DNA from: an uncultured Flavobacteriales bacterium
Lineage (GTDB): Bacteria; Bacteroidota; Bacteroidia; Flavobacteriales; Crocinitomicaceae
Reading direction: 5' to 3'
Length of the DNA stretch: 17,104 nucleotides
Assembly: GCA_946479985.1 (NCBI GenBank)
Contig: CAMLIF010000087.1
Span: forward strand, 1-17,104
Shown: positions 1 to 7,763 of the stretch, in pieces
Numbering within the stretch: the first letter of the stretch is position 1
How the letters are laid out: each line of letters begins with the position of its first letter
Notes under the pieces: generated by a model
Seen by the model: the letters and a program-made list of their open reading frames with translations, nothing else
The model's database searches: none
What the model was told of the DNA's origin: nothing
Position numbers and translations under genes: made by a program

Positions 1-1110
1 GGAACAGGATCTGACCCGGAATTAGGTGGTGCTCTGGCAGAAGTGTTTTTTGAGCGATTGTACAATTGCAAATCGTTTGCAGTTATTACAACGCATTATG
101 CCTCCATTAAACTGAAAGCGGATCAATTACGAAATGCGCTGAATGGTTGTATGCTCTTTAATACAGAAACATTGGAGCCAATGTATAAATTCTCCATTGG
201 TCAGCCTGGAAGTTCTTTTACGTTCGAAGTCGCTCAAATCAACGGAATTCCAATGGAATTAATTGAAGAAGCGAAAGGAAAACTCGATAAGAACCGTGTT
301 AAAATGGATCATTTGCTATGCGAACTTCAGAAAGAGAAAACGTATCTCCAACGATTGAATAAAGAACATATTGAAGCCCAGGAATTGGCTGAAGAAGCCC
401 GGCAATATTTTCTGGACCGTAAGGAACATTTCGAAACGCGTTTAAAAACACAGCAAGAGTTCATTGAAAAAAACAATTTTTATTTGAATGCCGGAAAAAA
501 GCTAAAATCATATATTGATAGATTTCAAACGCGAACCAGAAAAAAAGATGCCAATAATCCGCTTATGGATGAGGTGAAGAAGTATTTGCTGATTGAAAAA
601 TCGAAGATAGAAGAGGCGAAATTGAAGACTGAATTGATAAAGAAATCCGGTGCGAAATCTCTTAATCGTTCTGTTAACGAAAATGCAAAAACAGCAGTTC
701 ACTCAAAACAACAAAATTCACGTCAGGATCAGGAAAACCAAACTGCAAAACAACTCAGCCAGCTGGGATCGGTTTCCAAATTAAAACAAAAGGCAAGTGT
801 TCCGCAAAATACTTCTGCAAAGAAAAATGCCTCGAAAGGCCCGGCAACCAAACAAGAGCCGGTTGTGGAAGCTCAAATAAGCGGGGAAGTTGAAGTTGTA
901 ACGGCTCCTCCAAAAGTTAAAAAGCGTAAAACCCAACAGCCCAAACAAGATCCGCTTCAACAAGATAAAATTGTGGTGGGATCTACCGTAAAAATGATCG
1001 AAACTAAACAAAGCGGAACGGTAGAAGATATTACCGGAGCCATTCTAACCGTTGCGTTTGGTTTTATGCGTTTGAAGGTTACGCGCGACAAATTGATGTG
1101 GGTGAAATGA
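1..1110 (+). CDS. mutS2: Endonuclease MutS2-like ATPase, 3' part (5' end outside window)
   Basis: Open from base 1 in frame 1 (369 residues remain) to TGA at 1108-1110, so the true start lies upstream. It opens with the tail of the MutS Walker B/D-loop region (GTGSDPELGGALAE), followed by the TTHY motif and the MutS2-type stretch around FSIGQPGSSFTFEVAQ. A long charged helix, probably coiled coil, covers about nt 260-530. After it come a Lys/Gln-rich low-complexity linker (about nt 620-950) and a small KOW-like beta module (nt 970-1105, VGSTVKMIE to LMWVK). MutS2 proteins suppress recombination and, in Bacillus, act on collided ribosomes. Canonical MutS2 ends in an Smr nuclease domain. Here the stop follows the KOW-like module directly, so no Smr domain is present. 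Identification is firm; the nuclease-free reading follows from the visible stop codon. Confidence 0.93.
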   Translation, partial: GTGSDPELGGALAEVFFERLYNCKSFAVITTHYASIKLKADQLRNALNGCMLFNTETLEPMYKFSIGQPGSSFTFEVAQINGIPMELIEEAKGKLDKNRVKMDHLLCELQKEKTYLQRLNKEHIEAQELAEEARQYFLDRKEHFETRLKTQQEFIEKNNFYLNAGKKLKSYIDRFQTRTRKKDANNPLMDEVKKYLLIEKSKIEEAKLKTELIKKSGAKSLNRSVNENAKTAVHSKQQNSRQDQENQTAKQLSQLGSVSKLKQKASVPQNTSAKKNASKGPATKQEPVVEAQISGEVEVVTAPPKVKKRKTQQPKQDPLQQDKIVVGSTVKMIETKQSGTVEDITGAILTVAFGFMRLKVTRDKLMWVK

Positions 1111-1126
1111 TTGATAAAACAGTATG

Positions 1127-1160
1127 AATGTAGTTACAGGTCGCGACCTGTAACTACATT
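1127..1160. repeat. Perfect 34-bp palindrome, GTCGCGAC family, copy 1
   Basis: The left half is AATGTAGTTACAGGTCG and the right half is its exact reverse complement, with no spacer. It lies between the convergent mutS2 and S41 protease genes, 16 nt after the mutS2 stop and 2 nt before the protease stop. The core 1130-1157 follows the same plan as copies at 5565-5592 and 6007-6034. As RNA it would fold into a long hairpin from either strand. No T-tract follows on either strand, so a classical intrinsic terminator is not clearly shown, though a role in convergent termination is plausible. Confidence 0.85.
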
Positions 1161-1162
1161 AT

Positions 1163-4100
1163 TTAAATTCCCATTAAAGATTCAACCGCCTTTTTCAATT
1201 GTGCATCTTCACCTTTTAACATCGTTGGATAATCGTTTTCGACTTTAATATCTGGCTCACATTGATTGTTTTCGTAATATTTTCCTTCCATGGTCATTAC
1301 GCCAACCTGCGGAATTCCGAATACCAATGTGTGGTCTAACATACTTTCCCACCAAACAGCAGTTCCGGTTCCGGCCACCGGCATTCCTACCAGTTTTCCA
1401 ATTCCAAGTGTTTTGTACACCACCGGGAACATGTGTGCATCGGAATAATTTCCTTCACTCATAAGTACAACAGACGGTTTTGTCCATTTGCTTCCTGGTT
1501 CAATTCCAATTTGATTTTCGCGGGGAACAAAATTGATGTACTGTTTTCCTGAAAGGAACGTTGCCAGATCATCGTGAAGCCAACCTCCGCCATTGAAGCG
1601 TGTATCTACTACCAATGCTTTTTTGTTGACATATTTTCCCATTACCTGATCGTAGAATTCGCGGTAACTTCCGTCGTCCATTCCTCTTACGTGCATGTAT
1701 CCCAATTGGCCGTTGGATAACTTATCGGTCATTATTTGCATGCGTTTCACCCAGCGTTGATATAATAATTCGCTCATTGCACCGGCTTGCACAGGTTTAA
1801 TGGTCTCTTCCCAGCGTTGTTTCGTAGCAGGATCATAAAGCGAAAGCAAGGTGTATTTGCCTGCTTTTCTGTTTAAAAATTGGTAGTAGTTGGTGTTGCC
1901 AGTGATAACCTGGTTATCGATTTTTTCAATAATCACCCCAGCTTTGATTTTGCTCGTTGATGAAACCAGCGGACCTTTTTCTATAACTTCCTGTATTTTT
2001 AATCCGTCACCCGTAAATGAATCGTCAAAGAATGCTCCCAATTGTGCTGTTTCATCCGGATTCTGATGATTAGGCCTGTAGAAACAACCTGTGTGAGAAG
2101 CATTTAATTCGCCTAACATTTCACTGCATAATTCTGCAAAGTCCTTGTTGTTATTGATATGCGGAAGGAATTTTGCATAAACCGTTTTATAGTAAGCCCA
2201 ATCAACTCCCTGCATATTGCTTACATAGAATTTCTCTTTTGTTTGGCGCCAGATGTGCTCGAACAAATAAGCACGTTCTTTGGCTCCGTCTCTGGTTATT
2301 TCTGCATTGTATGCAATGTCTTTTCGTTCTCCTTTTTCCAAATCGATTTTTACAATCTTGCCATCAACAATGGAGAATACATTTTTAATGTCTTTGTCTA
2401 CATCCGAAGATCCGGCCCAGGTTGCGTTCAGTTTTACCAAAACTTTTGTTTCCTGTTCCTTAAAGTCGCGAACCCACAAATCCATTCCTTCGCCATAACT
2501 GGTGTAATAATAGAGTTTTGTGCCTTCTTTGTTCAGGAATCCATCTCCCAAGAACGACGAATTTTCAGTCAAACGAGCTTTACGAAGTTCCAGACCTTCT
2601 TTCTCAATGTTCAAAGGTTTCGCAGGTTCGTCTTTTTTCTTGTCATCGGCCTTTTTATCGTCTTTCTTCTTATCATCCGTTTTCTTATTGGTTGATGAGC
2701 TTGTCGAATCATCTTTCGCTTTGTCATCTTCTGCCTTTTTCTCTTTCCAAAGCTCGTAATCAACCTTTTTCATTTTGAACTGATCGTAAGCATCCTGGTT
2801 CAGAAACAACCCATAAATGTCGTATTGCGCACCATGACTGGCTACGTTTTTCATTCCGTTCTTATTCGAGTAGAACAAAACAGCGTTTCCGTCCATATTA
2901 AAGTACGCGCCTGAATTATCGAAACCATTTTGAGTTAACTGGAACATGGGTTCTTTGCCTGTTACGTCAATGAGTCCTACCTGGGCGCGCCAGTATCCGT
3001 CCTGCAAAAACTGAACAAGCAGGTAACGACTGTCGGGTGACCAATCAAAGCTCTGATCTCCGTCCGAATAGGAATAATTTTGGTCTGCTGCCTGAACTGT
3101 ACGTGATTTCTTAGTTGCAACATTGAAAACTGCAACTCCTGTTCTGTCCTGGATATAAGCAATTTCTTTTCCGTCAGGAGAAAAACGTGCCTGGAAATTT
3201 TCGTGTTCGTCGACAATTAGCGGATCTTCCTGCAGAACGGTTGATGAGTAGAAATACTTTTCTGTATCGCGAACCAATTTCGTTTGGTAAATACTCCATT
3301 TGCTATTTCGCTCTGAAGCGTAGATCAACTGCTTTCCATCAGGGGAAAAACTGAGATTCCGTTCTTCCTCCGGTGTATTTGTTATGCGTTTTGTAACGCC
3401 GCCTTCCATAGAAACTACGTAAACTTCCCCGTGATTGATAAATGCAATTTCTTTTCCATTCGGAGAAACTTTGAGTTCAGATGCCCCGGCATTGGTAGTT
3501 TCTGTTGTGTATTCCGAGTTTCGTTCCGCAGTTTCAATGGTGATTGCTACCTTTTGAGCTTCTTGTCCGGCTTTTTGAGTGTATATCTCACCGTCAAAGC
3601 CGTAGCAAAGCGTGTTGTTTTTATCTATTGAAAGAAAGCGTACGGGATTTTTGTCAAATTTCGTTAGTTGAGTAGCTTCTCCGGAACCATTTGAGTTTTG
3701 TTTCCAAACGTTGAAACTGCCGCTTTTTTCGCTCAGATAATACATTTCGGAATCATTTGCGCTCCAAACCGGATTACGGTCTTCGCCGTTAAATGTGGTA
3801 AGCTGTTTGAATTCTTTCGAACTAGTGGTATATGACCACAAATCCCTAGTTACGGCAGAAGTATGGTGCTTTCTCCAGGTATCTTCATAACCTTTTTTAT
3901 CCTGGAAGAAAAACTGCGTTCCTGCATGGTTGAATTTCACTTCTTCCATGGCAATGGAAAGCTCCTGCTTTTCGCGACCGCCCTCAATTGGAACGCTGTA
4001 CAATTCGCCTAACGCACCGTACGGGAACTGGCTCATCTGAGCGTTGTCCATACGCGAAGCGATGAAGAGAATAGACTTTTTATCCGGGCTCAAACATTGC

Positions 4101-4450
4101 GGATAATCATTACTGGAGTTAAACGTAAGTCTTTTTGGTGTTCCGCCTTTAATTGAAACGGAATAAACATCAAAGTTCCCGTGAATATCTGCCGCGAAAT
4201 AAACGGTTTGCCCGTCGTCTGAAAAAACCGGCATAAATTCGTAGCTGTCGCTAATTGTTAACGGAGAAGCAACACCGCCATTTGCGGCAACCTTGTACAA
4301 ATCGCCTTTATAAGCGAAAATAATTGTAGATCCATCCGGAGAAATTACCGGATAACGCATCCATAACGGCGCATTCGATTCTTGAGGTAAGACAGGGGCA
4401 AAGCTCATTAAGAATGATGCTAACCAAAGATAGGCAACAGCTTTTTTCAT
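1163..4450 (-). CDS. Tricorn-like S41 family protease, secreted
   Basis: The 1095-residue protein begins with a Sec signal peptide (MKKAVAYLWLASFLMSFAPV). About residues 27-575 form repeated PD40/WD40-like beta-propeller blades (SPDGSTIIF, FSDDGQTVYF, FSPDGKQLIY, WSPDSRYLLV). A Lys/Asp/Ser/Thr low-complexity linker covers about 578-611. The tricorn core follows (HIWRQTKEKFY, GVDWAYYKTVY), then a PDZ domain at about 815-885 and the tail-protease fold to the end. Candidate catalytic residues match the tricorn arrangement: Ser785-His786 (ASHTG), nucleophile Ser1003 (GNYSDAHMFP) and Glu1060 (YENNQCEPD). Such enzymes degrade peptides; the signal peptide places this one in the periplasm or envelope. 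It stands alone on its strand, divergent from the lytic transglycosylase. All catalytic positions are intact, so it is probably active; its substrate is unknown. Confidence 0.93.
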   Translation of the reverse strand: MKKAVAYLWLASFLMSFAPVLPQESNAPLWMRYPVISPDGSTIIFAYKGDLYKVAANGGVASPLTISDSYEFMPVFSDDGQTVYFAADIHGNFDVYSVSIKGGTPKRLTFNSSNDYPQCLSPDKKSILFIASRMDNAQMSQFPYGALGELYSVPIEGGREKQELSIAMEEVKFNHAGTQFFFQDKKGYEDTWRKHHTSAVTRDLWSYTTSSKEFKQLTTFNGEDRNPVWSANDSEMYYLSEKSGSFNVWKQNSNGSGEATQLTKFDKNPVRFLSIDKNNTLCYGFDGEIYTQKAGQEAQKVAITIETAERNSEYTTETTNAGASELKVSPNGKEIAFINHGEVYVVSMEGGVTKRITNTPEEERNLSFSPDGKQLIYASERNSKWSIYQTKLVRDTEKYFYSSTVLQEDPLIVDEHENFQARFSPDGKEIAYIQDRTGVAVFNVATKKSRTVQAADQNYSYSDGDQSFDWSPDSRYLLVQFLQDGYWRAQVGLIDVTGKEPMFQLTQNGFDNSGAYFNMDGNAVLFYSNKNGMKNVASHGAQYDIYGLFLNQDAYDQFKMKKVDYELWKEKKAEDDKAKDDSTSSSTNKKTDDKKKDDKKADDKKKDEPAKPLNIEKEGLELRKARLTENSSFLGDGFLNKEGTKLYYYTSYGEGMDLWVRDFKEQETKVLVKLNATWAGSSDVDKDIKNVFSIVDGKIVKIDLEKGERKDIAYNAEITRDGAKERAYLFEHIWRQTKEKFYVSNMQGVDWAYYKTVYAKFLPHINNNKDFAELCSEMLGELNASHTGCFYRPNHQNPDETAQLGAFFDDSFTGDGLKIQEVIEKGPLVSSTSKIKAGVIIEKIDNQVITGNTNYYQFLNRKAGKYTLLSLYDPATKQRWEETIKPVQAGAMSELLYQRWVKRMQIMTDKLSNGQLGYMHVRGMDDGSYREFYDQVMGKYVNKKALVVDTRFNGGGWLHDDLATFLSGKQYINFVPRENQIGIEPGSKWTKPSVVLMSEGNYSDAHMFPVVYKTLGIGKLVGMPVAGTGTAVWWESMLDHTLVFGIPQVGVMTMEGKYYENNQCEPDIKVENDYPTMLKGEDAQLKKAVESLMGI

Positions 4451-4514
4451 AGTTTAAAATTGAGTTTCAATTAGGGATTAAATTTAATCAAACTGCGCTG
4501 AGAATAGCATTTGA

Positions 4515-4546
4515 TTTGGAAAATTCGGCTTATTTCACTAGCTTTC
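4515..4546 (+). promoter_or_regulatory. Probable Bacteroidota-type promoter of the lytic transglycosylase gene
   Basis: A -33-like TTTG at 4515-4518 is followed after 20 nt by TAGCTTTC (4539-4546), seven of eight matches to TAnnTTTG. It leaves a leader of about 18-20 nt before the ATG at 4570. The spacing suits the phylum's consensus; it is only a motif match. Confidence 0.45.
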
Positions 4547-4569
4547 GGACACTTATTCCCAAATAGACC

Positions 4570-5550
4570 ATGACATTTAACGCTCTTAAACCCGTTTTAC
4601 TTTCATTATTATCCATTTTTTCTTTCACAAGTTTTTCTCAAAGTTCCAATTGGGAATACGAAATGATTGCGGTCACTTATCTCGATCAGGAACACGTGAT
4701 TATGGGAACCGATGCAATTGTTGAGAAGAATTGGCAAAACCTGCAGCAGCCGAAATTCTGGCAGCAAATTATGTTGTTGTCGCCTGATTCGGTTTTGTTG
4801 AATGTGGCTTCTACACGCCAGGTTGTTGGGAGAATGTCGAACAGAGTCTGGTCGAAAAAAACGGAAGCTCAAAAAGAATTGTTTCGCGACAGCGTGCGCG
4901 TTTCGTTGAATTTGCCAACAACAGAACGAATTAATGTAACCACCGGAAAAAACGATTTCTACCGTTTTGACCTGGTTTTTGAGAGCTTGCAAAAAGGAGT
5001 TTCTGTTTTCGAAGCGAATGGAGTTGATCCATGGTACGCACAATCTATTTTATTGATCGAAAGTCCCGGACATTTGGCTAAATCAAGTGCCGGAGCTTAT
5101 GGTGCATTTCAATTAATGCCTTCTGTTGCCCGTTCGTATGGTTTAACTGTGAACAGTACAGTTGATGAGCGTAAGGATTTTAATAAATCGGCAAAAGCAG
5201 CTTCTGAACTCATGAAAAAGTCATGTATTCCATCAGCGCGAACAATTGCCACTCAAGCAGGTTTAACTATCGATGAAGATGCTATTTGGTTCCGACTTTT
5301 AACCATGCATGTTTATCACGCGGGTGCAGGAAACGTGAAAGCAGTTGTTCAGGCTTGCGGAAAAGTAGCTTCAGGCGAAGAATTGATTCAGAAAATGTGG
5401 GTTACAACGGCGGCAAGTTTCGGAAATTCATCTCAGAATTATTCACAACTGGCTTTGGCTGCACATTTACAATTGGCAGAAATCGTTAAATCAAAAGCCA
5501 CTTGTGTGTTTGAGTGTAAGCAGGATGCGATAACGACTGTAGTGAAGTAA
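4570..5550 (+). CDS. Secreted lytic transglycosylase with a C-terminal SLT domain
   Basis: The 326-residue protein has a signal peptide ending near SFTSFSQ (about residue 24). An N-terminal region of about 130 residues is not recognised. A lysozyme-like SLT domain starts at about residue 145 (GVDPWYAQSILLIES). Glu164 in LLIESPG is the expected catalytic acid. The family's GAYGAFQLMPSVARSYGL block follows at about 175-192, and the late AG-N motif (YHAGAGNVKAV) lies at about 250. These enzymes cleave the MurNAc-GlcNAc bond of peptidoglycan to give 1,6-anhydroMurNAc ends, in the periplasm. No LysM repeats are visible, unlike many MltD-type proteins. Four or more Cys residues cluster in the second half (for example SCIP, QACGK, TCVFECK), which may form disulfides after export. 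It converges on msrB across a palindrome. Confidence 0.87.
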   Translation: MTFNALKPVLLSLLSIFSFTSFSQSSNWEYEMIAVTYLDQEHVIMGTDAIVEKNWQNLQQPKFWQQIMLLSPDSVLLNVASTRQVVGRMSNRVWSKKTEAQKELFRDSVRVSLNLPTTERINVTTGKNDFYRFDLVFESLQKGVSVFEANGVDPWYAQSILLIESPGHLAKSSAGAYGAFQLMPSVARSYGLTVNSTVDERKDFNKSAKAASELMKKSCIPSARTIATQAGLTIDEDAIWFRLLTMHVYHAGAGNVKAVVQACGKVASGEELIQKMWVTTAASFGNSSQNYSQLALAAHLQLAEIVKSKATCVFECKQDAITTVVK

Positions 5551-5559
5551 TAAGGATTT

Positions 5560-5597
5560 GATTAGTAGGGGCAAGTCGCGACTTGCCCCTACTAATC
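5560..5597. repeat. Perfect 38-bp palindrome, GTCGCGAC family, copy 2, overlapping the msrB stop
   Basis: The left arm is GATTAGTAGGGGCAAGTCG and the right arm its exact reverse complement; the centre lies between 5578 and 5579. It fills the gap between the convergent transglycosylase and msrB genes. It also enters msrB: the stop TAG (5592-5594 on the complement) and the last Asp codon are part of the right arm. The core 5565-5592 aligns with copies 1 and 3. Confidence 0.87.
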
Positions 5598-5984
5598 CTT
5601 CACAAACTTAATACTCAACGAATTCACGCAATGACGCGTATTCTTGCTTGTAAATCGTTCTCCCGTAAAAACGTGTCCTAAGTGTCCGCCGCAGTTTTTA
5701 CAGACAATCTCAACTCTGCTGCCATCAGCATCCGGAACGCGGAGTACGTTTTCACTGATATCATCGTCGAAAGATGGCCAGCCGCAGCCCGAATCAAATT
5801 TGTCGGAACTTTGATATAAAGGTGCTTCACAACGCCGGCAGACAAATGTTCCGCTGAGCTTTGTCCCGCTTTCATCTGTTGGCATTTTATTGTATTCACC
5901 GGTAAACGGGTACTCGGTTCCTTTTTTTACGATGATGCGTTCTTCTTCCGGAGTAAGCGGATTCCAATTTCCTTCTGATTTCAT
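5592..5984 (-). CDS. msrB: Peptide-methionine (R)-S-oxide reductase MsrB
   Basis: MsrB reduces the R-epimer of methionine sulfoxide in oxidised proteins, using thioredoxin as reductant. From the ATG at 5984 the protein has 130 residues, normal for the family. Visible signatures are TEYPFTGEYN, the zinc-binding pairs CRRC and CKNC, SGCGWPSF (its Cys is the likely recycling Cys and its Trp lines the active site), GGHLGHVF, and NTRHCVNSLSIKF with the catalytic Cys. No signal peptide is seen, so it is probably cytoplasmic. An upstream in-frame TTG at 6002 would add six residues. I prefer the ATG because the TTG sits at the end of the T-tract of the preceding hairpin. The gene's 3' end is built into a palindrome. 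Confidence 0.96.
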   Translation of the reverse strand: MKSEGNWNPLTPEEERIIVKKGTEYPFTGEYNKMPTDESGTKLSGTFVCRRCEAPLYQSSDKFDSGCGWPSFDDDISENVLRVPDADGSRVEIVCKNCGGHLGHVFTGERFTSKNTRHCVNSLSIKFVKD

Positions 5985-6000
5985 AAGACTAAATTTACGC

Positions 6001-6037
6001 AAAAAAGTAGGGAGAGGTCGCGACCTCTCCCTACTTT
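6001..6037 (-). terminator. Palindrome copy 3 acting as intrinsic terminator of the DUF4836 gene
   Basis: A perfect 34-bp palindrome (6004-6037) has the half-site AAAGTAGGGAGAGGTCG. On the minus strand it follows the DUF4836 stop after about 20 nt and is followed directly by a T-run (complement of 6001-6006). That is the shape of a rho-independent terminator. It separates the DUF4836 gene from msrB, so msrB probably needs its own promoter. The core 6007-6034 belongs to the same family as the elements at 1130-1157 and 5565-5592. Confidence 0.75.
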
Positions 6038-6058
6038 AATTTTATATCGTACGTTTTC

Positions 6059-7549
6059 TTACATGAAGTTTCCTAACTCATCCTGGAACAGGCCGTAGTA
6101 GAAATCAGTCATTTGGTCAAGGATATTTTTCGATTTATCCTTGGCTGTAAGTGTAAAGCTGCCTCCGTCACGAGTATATTCGCCTGTTGCCGATTCCATT
6201 ATCTCCAGAACCTTTGATCCTTTTGGCAAATCCAGAGCTTTCGGGTTCATGGCTTTAAAATCGATAAACATAGAGAAGGTACTTTTACCAAAATTCTTAG
6301 CAAAACCCGGGATTTTGATGCCCGGTTTATTCAAATTGGCAACAGAGTACATGTAAACTCCATCGGGTTTCACCTTTATTGCGTTATTCTTAATCATGTA
6401 GGCTCCGTTTTTCTTAGAATCGGCTCCGTAAATTTGATCCATTAATTTAGGGAGTCCTTTTGCCTTATTGGTTAAACCGATAAATGCGTTGAGTTCGGGA
6501 GTACCTGCCATCATCATAGCCGGACTTCCGGTGTGTACTAAACCAAATTGTCCTGTAAGTGAAGTAGTGAAATCGAGTCCGGATAGGAACATTGCTGCTC
6601 TGGCTTCAGATCCCATTTTACTTGTCAGATCTTTCGTTCCGTTTGGAGAGAAATCTTTCATGAATTTATCCAGTTTCTGCATGTCGAAATTTGCTGATAC
6701 TCCCATCCAGGGTGTTCCTTTTCCAAGTTTTTTGGCAAGGTCATTCCCGTTGTTTCCGTCTTTAAACCACAAGCGGTCTTTTAATTCTTCGGAGAACAAA
6801 TTTTTCGTTTCAAGTTTCATTTCTCCTTTGTTGAAGTTCAAAGTTGTTTGAACATATCCATCAGCCAGTAGTTCTGTTAATTCATCTTTCTTAGCTTTTG
6901 GAAGTTTATTTAGTGTAGTGTTTGCTCCGGCGAATAAACGTTCTAATGAAACACCGACAACTAAATCTGCTTTGGAAGTAATGATGTCCTGTGGTTTGTC
7001 TTCGCTTAAGTCTGCTTCCGAAGCTTTGAATGCTTTTTCAAGTTCTGCCTTACCGTCATATTCACCACCTTTGGAAATCAGTACAAACAATTTGTTACGA
7101 ACTCCGCATGTAACATCACCTTCCTGGAAATATGTGATATCACCGGCTTTTTCTGTAGCATAATTTAATGAATGAATGACATTGATCACGCTGTCGGCAC
7201 TGGTAATATCCATAAATGCATAAACAGTTTCCGGAGTTCCGTCGTTTGCATACGGACCTTCAGCAGCAAAGTAAATCGGTGCATCTAAGTTGAATGCTTT
7301 TTTCCATGTTTCCAATTGCGAATCGATCAAAATACTCACTTTCGGAATGTGCTTGTAATCTGCTTTGTTCAGAATCTTATAAATAGAAACGTGCCCAAAA
7401 ACAGAAACATTTTGATTACTGTTTACCAGGGCTGAAAGTGCCTCTTCCGCAGATCTTTCTTTAGGATCTCCCGAACATGAGACAAAAGTAAGGGTAATAG
7501 CAACTACAAAAAGTTTGAATGTAGTCATGTAAGCATTTCGTGATTTCAT
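6059..7549 (-). CDS. DUF4836 family lipoprotein
   Basis: The 496-residue protein has a lipoprotein signal: a basic start (MKSRNAYMTTFK), a hydrophobic core and Cys25 in TFVSCSGDP. Lipidation and an envelope location are therefore expected. The body resembles DUF4836 proteins of Bacteroidota: an early segment with VFGHVSIYKIL, then IYFAAEGPY, VYAFMDITSADSVINVI, and later MFLSGLDFTTSLTGQFGLV and the MFIDFKAMNPK region. Function is unknown. There is one Cys in the mature body (DVTCGV, about residue 148). Start: ATG 7549 is preceded by an exact TAnnTTTG motif at a suitable distance; ATG 7528 would also leave a usable, shorter signal peptide. The gene is monocistronic by its own terminator. Family assignment is from recalled sequence style; the lipoprotein call is directly visible. 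Confidence 0.8.
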   Translation of the reverse strand: MKSRNAYMTTFKLFVVAITLTFVSCSGDPKERSAEEALSALVNSNQNVSVFGHVSIYKILNKADYKHIPKVSILIDSQLETWKKAFNLDAPIYFAAEGPYANDGTPETVYAFMDITSADSVINVIHSLNYATEKAGDITYFQEGDVTCGVRNKLFVLISKGGEYDGKAELEKAFKASEADLSEDKPQDIITSKADLVVGVSLERLFAGANTTLNKLPKAKKDELTELLADGYVQTTLNFNKGEMKLETKNLFSEELKDRLWFKDGNNGNDLAKKLGKGTPWMGVSANFDMQKLDKFMKDFSPNGTKDLTSKMGSEARAAMFLSGLDFTTSLTGQFGLVHTGSPAMMMAGTPELNAFIGLTNKAKGLPKLMDQIYGADSKKNGAYMIKNNAIKVKPDGVYMYSVANLNKPGIKIPGFAKNFGKSTFSMFIDFKAMNPKALDLPKGSKVLEIMESATGEYTRDGGSFTLTAKDKSKNILDQMTDFYYGLFQDELGNFM

Positions 7550-7763
7550 AGAATATGAAGGTTTATTTTAATCCAAATGTAATCTTTCTTTTTATTCCGA
7601 ATAACGGTAATGTATAATTTGCAATTCAGGCTGACTAATTTTCCTGATTTTGTGTGCTGCCGGCCTGAAATTTTCACATAAAAAAACATCAATTGTCGGT
7701 TAAAAGCTGAATTTGCTTTAACTTCACATATACAAATAATTTGATTTTAACGTTGTAAAATTC
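7550..7763. promoter_or_regulatory. Divergent intergenic region; -7 motif for the DUF4836 gene at 7574-7581
   Basis: This 214-bp A/T-rich gap lies between divergent genes. On the minus strand TACATTTG (complement of 7574-7581) matches TAnnTTTG exactly and would give a leader of about 18-20 nt before ATG 7549. No good -33 TTTG is seen at standard spacing. On the plus side TAACGTTG (7748-7755) is a seven-of-eight match close to ATG 7764, weaker. No small gene or strong hairpin is visible. Confidence 0.45.

Noticed and set aside
43..1110. A complete gene starting with GTG at 43
   Set aside because: The frame is open back to base 1, and the residues before 43 (GTGSDPELGGALAE) belong to the MutS2 ATPase core, so this is a truncated view of a longer gene.
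1127..1160. Phage or plasmid attachment site
   Set aside because: There is no integrase, tRNA gene or boundary of foreign DNA nearby, and two sister palindromes lie at ordinary gene ends.
2159..2778. Overlapping plus-strand frames opposite the S41 protease
   Set aside because: They mirror the minus-strand coding sequence, have hydrophobic low-complexity products and no recognisable domain, and the protease frame is intact across them.
4609..5043. Minus-strand frame opposite the lytic transglycosylase
   Set aside because: Antisense shadow of a gene with a firm SLT domain; the product shows no family features.
5985..6002. TTG start for msrB adding six residues
   Set aside because: The TTG lies at the edge of the terminator T-tract, and the ATG at 5984 already gives a full family-length protein.
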